Below are positions 6,747-12,706 of a DNA stretch of 12,706 nucleotides, in pieces (position 1 is the stretch's first letter; every line of letters starts with the position of its first letter). The notes below the pieces were generated by a model that did no database searches, was not told where the DNA came from, and saw only the letters and a list, made by a program, of their open reading frames with translations. The position numbers were made by a program, and so were the translations under genes. The stretch lies in assembly GCA_027943245.1 (NCBI GenBank), contig JANDJZ010001771.1, forward strand, positions 1 through 12,706, read 5' to 3'. This DNA is from Acanthamoeba sp. SK_2022b (lineage: Eukaryota > Discosea > Longamoebia > Acanthamoebidae).

Positions 6747-8534
6747 TCAGGCCAGCCAGCGGCTGCGCTCGTAGGGATAGACGTCGTGCACGTGGCCTTC
6801 GCGGATGCGCTGCTGGTGCCCCTGCCAGAAGGCGGGATCGAGCAGGTCGGCATGGTGGCGCATGAAAACTTCGCGCACGGCCGGATTGCCCAGCAAAAAG
6901 GGCGCGAAGGTTTCCGGGAACACATCGCGCGGGCCCACGGGATACCAGACCTCGCCGCTGAGCTCGTCTTCCTCGTTGCGCGGCGCAGGCACCTGGCGGA
7001 AATGGCAGTCGGTCAGGTATTCGATCTCGTCGTAGTCGTAGAACACCACCTTGCCGCCGCGCGTGATGCCGAAGTTCTTCCACAGCATGTCGCCCGGGAA
7101 GATGTTGGCGGCCACCAGGTCCTTGATGGCATTTCCGTATTCGATCACGGCGCTCTCCAGCCGCTGCCGCGGTCCCGGCAGGTCCAGCCCGTCATCGAAG
7201 CACTCCTGCAGCAGCAGGTTCAGCGGCACCATGCGCCGCTCTATGTAGAGGTGGGAGATGATGACCTCCTGCCGGCCATCGCCGTCGCGGTCGCTGATCT
7301 CGACCTGGCTGGGCGCGTGCTCCAGGATCTCGGCGATCAGCGCCTCCGAGAAGCGCTCGCGCGGGAAGGCCACCAGGCTGTACTCCAGCGTGTCGGCCAT
7401 GCGCCCCACGCGGTCGTGCTGCTTGACCAGGCGGTACTTGGCCTTGACCTGCTCGCGGGTGATCTCCTTGGGCGCGGCGAACCGGTCCTTGATGAGCTTG
7501 AATACATAGGGAAAGCTGGGCAGGTCGAACACCAGCATGACCATGCCCTTGATGCCGGGCGCGATGCGGAACTGGTCGCGCGAATGGCGCAGATGGTGCA
7601 GGAAGTCGCGGTAGAACAGCGTCTTGCCCTGCTTGGCCAGGCCCAGGGCGTTGTACAGCTCGGCGCGCGGCTTGCGCGGCATGAGGCTGCGCAGGAACTG
7701 CACGTAGGCGCTGGGCACGTCGGTATCGACCATGAAGTAGGCACGCGCAAAGCTGAAGAGGCCGTGCAGGTCCTTCTCGCCGAACAGGGCCGCATGCAGC
7801 ACCAGCCGGCCGTTGTCCCCATGCAGGATGGGCACGGCCCAGGACAGCTCGGCAAAGCCGTTGATGATCTTGCCGACGATGTAGGCGCCCTTGTTGCGGA
7901 AAAACAGGCTGGACAGCACCTGGATCTGGAAGTTGGCGTACAGGCGCATGGCCTGCAGCTGGGGCTCCAGGCGCTCGGCCAGGCGGGCGATGTCGCGCTC
8001 CAGGTCTTCAAAGGGGCGCTGCAGCGCGAACTGCTCCACGACTTCGCGCAGCGTCTGCGACAGTGTCTCGCGCGTGGGGTAGAAGGCCAGGTAGGCCGGG
8101 CGTGCGGCCGGCTCCTGGTTCTCTATGTATTCCGTACTGACGGCCGGCCGCACGAAGATGAAGTCGTTGTGGAAATGCGTGCGGTGCAGGATCTTGGTGG
8201 TGACCGAGTTGAAGAAGGTCTCGGCCAGCTCCGGCTGCAGGTGGTTGACCATGAGCCCGATGTAGTGGCGCTTGATCTGCTGCCAGACCGGCATGGGCTG
8301 GGCGCCGGCCGCAAATTCCTTTTCAAGCCGGCGCACGCATTCGCGCACGCGCAGGTCGTAGAACTCGATGCGCTCGCGCTGGGCACGCTGCTGGCCCAGC
8401 CAGTCGGCAGTTTCGAAGCGGTGCTTGGCGCGAGCCGATTCGGCGCGGAACAGGCGGTAATGGCGGTTGAACCCATCCATCATCGCCCGCGCGATGTCAT
8501 GGGCAAGCAGGGTGTCCTGGGCAGGCATCGGCAT
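6747..8534 (-). CDS. aceK: Isocitrate dehydrogenase kinase/phosphatase
   Basis: The bifunctional enzyme phosphorylates and dephosphorylates isocitrate dehydrogenase, and so sets the split between the TCA cycle and the glyoxylate bypass. The 595-residue protein carries the AceK hallmarks throughout. They include [13 protein letters not shown] near the N-terminus, [21 protein letters not shown], the ATP-loop segment [20 protein letters not shown], and [16 protein letters not shown] with catalytic Asp482. [13 protein letters not shown] follows, with Asp500, which is 18 residues further, as in the E. coli pair. ATG 8534 is preferred over ATG 8561 because GGGAG lies 5-6 bp upstream and the family starts close to this point; the longer form would add nine residues. 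It lies 33 bp after the carbonic anhydrase gene and 44 bp before the thiolase gene. In enterics aceK follows aceBA; here it sits in a leucine-catabolism cluster. Confidence 0.97.
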   Translation of the reverse strand: MPMPAQDTLLAHDIARAMMDGFNRHYRLFRAESARAKHRFETADWLGQQRAQRERIEFYDLRVRECVRRLEKEFAAGAQPMPVWQQIKRHYIGLMVNHLQPELAETFFNSVTTKILHRTHFHNDFIFVRPAVSTEYIENQEPAARPAYLAFYPTRETLSQTLREVVEQFALQRPFEDLERDIARLAERLEPQLQAMRLYANFQIQVLSSLFFRNKGAYIVGKIINGFAELSWAVPILHGDNGRLVLHAALFGEKDLHGLFSFARAYFMVDTDVPSAYVQFLRSLMPRKPRAELYNALGLAKQGKTLFYRDFLHHLRHSRDQFRIAPGIKGMVMLVFDLPSFPYVFKLIKDRFAAPKEITREQVKAKYRLVKQHDRVGRMADTLEYSLVAFPRERFSEALIAEILEHAPSQVEISDRDGDGRQEVIISHLYIERRMVPLNLLLQECFDDGLDLPGPRQRLESAVIEYGNAIKDLVAANIFPGDMLWKNFGITRGGKVVFYDYDEIEYLTDCHFRQVPAPRNEEDELSGEVWYPVGPRDVFPETFAPFLLGNPAVREVFMRHHADLLDPAFWQGHQQRIREGHVHDVYPYERSRWLA

Positions 8535-8567
8535 GAAGTCTCCCGGGGTCCCGCCTGCCATGGCCGC

Positions 8568-9230
8568 TCAGTCGCGCTGGCGGCTGGCGACCAGCTCGAC
8601 AGCCTCGGCATGGATGTTGGCGATGCCGCCGACACCGGGCACGGTCATCTGCAGATTGGTGATCAGGCCGTCCTTCAGGCCATAGCACCAGCCGTGCAGC
8701 GTGACCTTCTGGCCGCGCGCCCAGGCATCCTGCATCACCGTGCTCTGCGCCACGTTGATCACCTGCTCGATGGCATTGAGCTCGCACAGCGCGTCATGGC
8801 GCCATTGCGGCGACAGGCTGGCCAGCAGCGCCTGGTGCTTGTCGCGCACGTCCTTCACGTGGCGGATCCAGTTGTCGGCCAGGCCCACGCGCACATCCTC
8901 CAGTGCCGCCAGCACGCCGCCGCAGCCATAGTGGCCGACGACCATCAGGTGCTCGACCTTGAGCTGGTCCACCGCGTACTGGATGGTGGACAGGCAGTTC
9001 AGGTCGCTGGGCACGACCACGTTGGCCACGTTGCGGTGCACGAACACCTCGCCGGGCTCCAGGCCAGTGATCTGGTTCGCGGGCACGCGGCTGTCGGAAC
9101 AGCCGATCCACATGTAGCGGGGTTTTTGCTGCGCCATCAGCCCAGTGAAGAAACCGGGCCGGTCACGCTCCACCTGCTGGGCCCATTCGCGGTTGTGGAC
9201 AAACAGCTCTTCGATGGAGGTTGTGCTCAT
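8568..9230 (-). CDS. can: Beta-class carbonic anhydrase
   Basis: A cytoplasmic zinc enzyme of 220 residues that interconverts CO2 and bicarbonate. The zinc ligands are Cys44 and Asp46 in GCSDSRVP, and His100 and Cys103 in GHYGCGG, with Arg48 next to the Asp as in the family. Length and ligand spacing match E. coli Can. ATG 9230 is chosen: AAGG lies 7 bp upstream, and the family begins with the MSTTSIEELFVHNREWA segment. The open frame reaches a TTG at 9260, which is not needed. It follows the isovaleryl-CoA dehydrogenase gene by 56 bp and precedes aceK by 33 bp. In this setting it plausibly supplies bicarbonate for methylcrotonyl-CoA carboxylase, whose genes are not in the window; general anaplerotic supply is the alternative. 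Confidence 0.96.
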   Translation of the reverse strand: MSTTSIEELFVHNREWAQQVERDRPGFFTGLMAQQKPRYMWIGCSDSRVPANQITGLEPGEVFVHRNVANVVVPSDLNCLSTIQYAVDQLKVEHLMVVGHYGCGGVLAALEDVRVGLADNWIRHVKDVRDKHQALLASLSPQWRHDALCELNAIEQVINVAQSTVMQDAWARGQKVTLHGWCYGLKDGLITNLQMTVPGVGGIANIHAEAVELVASRQRD

Positions 9231-9286
9231 AAACAATCCTTTTGTTGGGGTCAAACTCAAGAACGGCGCAGCAGGCAGGCGAAAGA

Positions 9287-10474
9287 TCAGCAGGTCTCTG
9301 CGAACAGCTCGCGGCCGATCAGCATGCGACGGATCTCGCTGGTGCCGGCGCCGATCTCATAGAGTTTCGCATCCCGCCAGAGGCGACCCAGTGGGTATTC
9401 GTTGATATACCCATTACCCCCATAGATTTGAACGCCTTCGCCGGCCATCCATGTCGCCTTCTCGGCGCACCACAGGATGACGCTGGCGCAATCCTTGCGA
9501 ACTTGGCGAACATGCTCGGTTCCCAGCAGATCGAGGTTTTTGGCGACCGTATAGGCAAAGGAGCGGCCCGCTTGCAGCACGGTGTACATGTCCGCCACCT
9601 TGCCCTGGATGAGCTGGAACTCGCCGATGCTCTGGCCGAACTGCTTGCGGTCATGGATGTAGGGCACGACGTTGTCCATCACCGACTGCATGATGCCCAG
9701 CGGCCCGCCGGTCAGCACGGCGCGCTCATAGTCCAGGCCGCTCATCAGCACCTTGGCGCCGTTGTTCAAGCCGCCCAGCACGTTCTCGGCCGGCACCTCG
9801 ACGTTCTCGAACACCAGCTCGCCCGTGTGGCTGCCACGCATGCCCAGCTTGTCCAGCTTCTGGGCAATGGAAAAGCCCTTCATGCCCTTCTCGATCAGGA
9901 AGGCAGTCACGCCGCGGGCGTTCAGCTCGGGCTCGGTCTTGGCGTAGACCACCAGGGTATCGGCATCGGGACCGTTGGTGATCCACATCTTGGTGCCGTT
10001 GAGCAGGTAGTAGCCGCCCTTGTCCTCGGCCCTGAGCTTCATGCTGATCACGTCCGAGCCGGCGCCGGGCTCGCTCATGGCCAGCGCGCCCACATGCTCG
10101 CCGCTGATCAGCTTGGGCAGGTACTTGGCCTTTTGCGCTTCATTGCCGTTGCGGTTGATCTGGTTCACGCAGAGATTGCTGTGCGCGCCGTAGGACAGGC
10201 CCACCGATGCGCTGGCACGCGAGATTTCCTCCATCGCCACCATGTGGGCCAGGTAGCCCATGTCGGCACCGCCGTACTGCTCGGACACGGTGATGCCCAG
10301 CACGCCCAGGTCGCCGAACTTGCGCCACAGGTCCATGGGGAACTGGTCGTCGCGGTCGATCTCGCCGGCGCGCGGTGCAATCTCGGCCTGTGCGAACTCG
10401 CGCACGGCATCGCGCAGCGCATTGATGTCCTCGCCCAGTTGGAAGTTCAGGCCCGGCAGGTTGGAAAGGCTCAT
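9287..10474 (-). CDS. ivd: Isovaleryl-CoA dehydrogenase
   Basis: A 395-residue FAD enzyme that oxidises isovaleryl-CoA to 3-methylcrotonyl-CoA in leucine degradation. It has [40 protein letters not shown] (91-110), [12 protein letters not shown] (131-142) and [20 protein letters not shown]. Crucially, it has [15 protein letters not shown] with Glu250, the catalytic base position peculiar to isovaleryl-CoA dehydrogenases. Consistently, the C-terminal loop reads [12 protein letters not shown], where short-chain enzymes have YEGT. FAD motif [21 protein letters not shown] is intact. ATG 10474 has AGGAG 7 bp upstream. The gene follows the thioesterase by 43 bp and precedes the carbonic anhydrase by 56 bp. 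Also called liuA or acd in some genomes. Regulation by the adjacent LiuR-type protein through the palindrome at 10994-11009 is inferred. Confidence 0.96.
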   Translation of the reverse strand: MSLSNLPGLNFQLGEDINALRDAVREFAQAEIAPRAGEIDRDDQFPMDLWRKFGDLGVLGITVSEQYGGADMGYLAHMVAMEEISRASASVGLSYGAHSNLCVNQINRNGNEAQKAKYLPKLISGEHVGALAMSEPGAGSDVISMKLRAEDKGGYYLLNGTKMWITNGPDADTLVVYAKTEPELNARGVTAFLIEKGMKGFSIAQKLDKLGMRGSHTGELVFENVEVPAENVLGGLNNGAKVLMSGLDYERAVLTGGPLGIMQSVMDNVVPYIHDRKQFGQSIGEFQLIQGKVADMYTVLQAGRSFAYTVAKNLDLLGTEHVRQVRKDCASVILWCAEKATWMAGEGVQIYGGNGYINEYPLGRLWRDAKLYEIGAGTSEIRRMLIGRELFAETC

Positions 10475-10517
10475 CTCATGTCTCCTGTGGAAATTGGGGG
10501 AAAGAACGCCGCCCGGC

Positions 10518-10988
10518 TCAATCGGCCAGATCGCGGCCCTGCACGCACATCAGCGTGCAGCCCATGGTGGCAATCAGTTTCTCGCGGCCTTCGTCGATGG
10601 CGTAGGCGCGCCCTTCGGTCACGGTGATGGTGCTGCCCGGCTTGAGCACACGGCCTTCCATGCGAAAGCGCTGGCCCTTGGCAGGGGCCAGCAAGTTGAT
10701 CTTGAATTCAATGGTGAGCACGGCAGCATCGGCCGGCATCAGGGTCAGCCCTGCGTAGCCGCAGGCGGAATCCAGCGCCGTGGAAACCATGCCGGCATGC
10801 AAAAAGCCATGCTGCTGCGTCAGTCCGGGCGCCCAGTCCAGGCAGACATCGACGGCACCGGGCTCCAGCAAGGACAGCTCGGCGCCCAGGGTGTGCATCG
10901 CGCCCTGGCGTGCAAAACTGTCTTGCACACGGCGGGCAAAGTCGCTGTTGGCAGGTTCCAGGCGGGGCACGGTCAAGGCAAGCCTCAC
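10518..10988 (-). CDS. PaaI-family hotdog-fold thioesterase
   Basis: A protein of up to 156 residues with a single hotdog domain. The active-site helix region [20 protein letters not shown] (59-78) contains the HG-x3-G turn, with Asp73 as probable catalytic residue. The later strands [20 protein letters not shown] (93-112) and [10 protein letters not shown] are as in PaaI/YdiI relatives. It would hydrolyse acyl-CoA thioesters, perhaps relieving CoA trapping; substrate is unknown. The start is uncertain. GTG 10988 has no ribosome-binding site and abuts the palindrome; TTG 10976 has GAGG 6 bp upstream and keeps all conserved parts; ATG 10898 would lose a helix usually present. It lies between the liuR gene and the isovaleryl-CoA dehydrogenase gene and is likely the first structural gene of the operon. 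Confidence 0.87.
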   Translation of the reverse strand: MRLALTVPRLEPANSDFARRVQDSFARQGAMHTLGAELSLLEPGAVDVCLDWAPGLTQQHGFLHAGMVSTALDSACGYAGLTLMPADAAVLTIEFKINLLAPAKGQRFRMEGRVLKPGSTITVTEGRAYAIDEGREKLIATMGCTLMCVQGRDLAD

Positions 10989-10993
10989 AAATT

Positions 10994-11009
10994 ACGTTTA
11001 CGTAAACGT
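10994..11009. promoter_or_regulatory. Perfect 16-bp palindrome, candidate LiuR operator
   Basis: ACGTTTACGTAAACGT is identical to its own reverse complement. It lies in the 24-bp spacer between the liuR stop codon and the thioesterase start. MerR-family regulators bind such palindromes, and LiuR sites described in proteobacterial branched-chain amino acid regulons have the same TTTACGTAAA core, as I recall them. A TTGACG box (minus strand, 11012 to 11007) overlaps one end and could be a -35 element, but no convincing -10 was found at the right distance. Binding is inferred. Confidence 0.7.
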
Positions 11010-11012
11010 CAA

Positions 11013-11414
11013 TTATGAAGCATTTTTCCCATCCAGGTGTTTCAACAAAGTGCGGGCCTCGGATTCCTGCTCTCGCACCTCGGCCAGGTTGGCCTGCAGA
11101 TCGGCCAGGCGGTCTTCGAGCTGGCGGCGGTGCACAGCCAGCACCTCCAGGAATTTGCGCAGTTGCACGCCCGTGTCACGGGGGCTGTCGTAGAGATCGA
11201 TGATCTCCTTGGCTTCGTTCAGAGACAGTCCCAGCCGCTTGGCCCGCAAGGTCAGGCGAAGACGTGTGCGATCACGCGCGCTGTAGACGCGATTGCGTCC
11301 GCCAGGCCCGGCACGCTCGGGCTCAAGCAGGCCCATGTCCTCATAGAAGCGGATGGCCCGGGTCGTGAGATCGAACTCCTTGGCAAGATCGCTGATGGTG
11401 TAGGTGGTCGACAT
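11013..11414 (-). CDS. liuR: MerR-family regulator, LiuR type
   Basis: A 133-residue transcriptional regulator. The N-terminal winged helix-turn-helix reads TYTISDLAKEFDLTTRAIRF (4-23), continuing YEDMGLLEPER; RNRVYSARDRTRLRLTLRAKRLGLSLNEAKEIIDLYD (41-76) follows. A long C-terminal dimerisation coiled coil (about 84-125) comes next. No cysteine metal site is present, which argues against a metal sensor, and the sequence resembles LiuR, regulator of leucine/isovalerate catabolism. ATG 11414 matches the usual family start, but its upstream region is cut 6 bp away by the insertion sequence, so no native ribosome-binding site is visible. An in-frame ATG at 11426 lies inside the insertion-sequence end and would add MTPA. 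The adjacent isovaleryl-CoA dehydrogenase gene and palindrome support the assignment. Promoter status after the insertion is unknown. Confidence 0.88.
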   Translation of the reverse strand: MSTTYTISDLAKEFDLTTRAIRFYEDMGLLEPERAGPGGRNRVYSARDRTRLRLTLRAKRLGLSLNEAKEIIDLYDSPRDTGVQLRKFLEVLAVHRRQLEDRLADLQANLAEVREQESEARTLLKHLDGKNAS

Positions 11415-11420
11415 GGCTGG

Positions 11421-11457
11421 TGTCATGGTCCAATGAAATAGGACACCTCGATAGGGG
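11421..11457 (+). repeat. Left terminal inverted repeat of the IS3-family element
   Basis: This end aligns without gaps to the reverse complement of 12669-12705, matching at 26 of 37 positions by my count. The outer ten bases match at nine (TGTCATGGTC versus TGTCGTGGTC). The inner block GGACA...CGATAGGGG matches at 14 of 17. The ten bases between are dissimilar. Confidence 0.85.
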
Positions 11458-11464
11458 CCCATAG

Positions 11465-12660
<1,196 letters not shown>

Positions 12661-12668
12661 ACGAACAT

Positions 12669-12705
12669 CCCCTATCGGAATGTCCGAAAAGACTTGACCA
12701 CGACA
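12669..12705 (-). repeat. Right terminal inverted repeat of the IS3-family element
   Basis: This is the partner of the left end at 11421-11457, starting TGTCGTGGTC when read inward on the minus strand and ending in CGATAGGGG. It reaches one base short of the window edge, so the flanking chromosomal DNA is not visible. Confidence 0.85.
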
Positions 12706-12706
12706 C

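Noticed and set aside
6703..7083. N-terminal extension of the thiolase frame into aceK
   Set aside because: ATG 6702 has a good AGGAG site and matches the family start, while the extension has no thiolase sequence and overlaps the aceK 3' end.
6786..9362. Very long plus-strand open frame (858 codons) opposite aceK and can
   Set aside because: It is antisense to two strongly recognised genes, has low-complexity composition rich in His, Gln, Ala and Leu with no family motif, and is expected in GC-rich DNA from codon bias.

Overview
The window looks like chromosomal DNA of a beta-proteobacterium, most likely a member of the Comamonadaceae (Burkholderiales; Delftia, Comamonas or Acidovorax-like). 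The evidence is the high GC content, the densely packed genes, the protein sequences (AceK, LiuR-type MerR, isovaleryl-CoA dehydrogenase, DUF421, YchJ) and a short repeat of a kind I associate with this family. The genus cannot be fixed by reading alone. No rRNA, tRNA or CRISPR array was seen, and no stretch above 300 bp lacks a gene.

Layout, left to right. (1) 1-1314, minus strand: a membrane sensor histidine kinase cut by the left edge, whose start overlaps the end of a ychJ-family gene. (2) 1472-1969, plus strand: a small DUF421 membrane protein with a possible sigma70 promoter, ending 2 bp from the convergent alpha/beta hydrolase (1972-2763). (3) 2905-5397, minus strand: a probable three-gene unit of FMN-binding PPOX-type flavoprotein, short-chain dehydrogenase and acyl-CoA dehydrogenase, followed by a hairpin. 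(4) 5515-11414, minus strand: a catabolic cluster in transcription order liuR (MerR regulator), PaaI-type thioesterase, isovaleryl-CoA dehydrogenase, beta-carbonic anhydrase, AceK and acetyl-CoA acetyltransferase. A perfect 16-bp palindrome lies between liuR and the thioesterase and is the obvious candidate LiuR operator. (5) 11421-12705: a complete-looking IS3-family insertion sequence (orfA/orfB with an A7 frameshift site and terminal inverted repeats), which ends 6 bp before the liuR start codon.

How the genes fit together (inference from known families): isovaleryl-CoA dehydrogenase carries out the committed oxidation of leucine-derived isovaleryl-CoA. The next step, methylcrotonyl-CoA carboxylase, uses bicarbonate, which carbonic anhydrase can supply. 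The thiolase turns acetoacetyl-CoA into acetyl-CoA, and AceK adjusts isocitrate dehydrogenase so that carbon from acetyl-CoA can enter the glyoxylate shunt. The carboxylase, methylglutaconyl-CoA hydratase and HMG-CoA lyase genes are not in this window. I found no convincing wholly new system. The most interesting points are the composition of the liuR-ivd-can-aceK-thiolase cluster, its operator, and the insertion sequence sitting at the regulator's 5' end.
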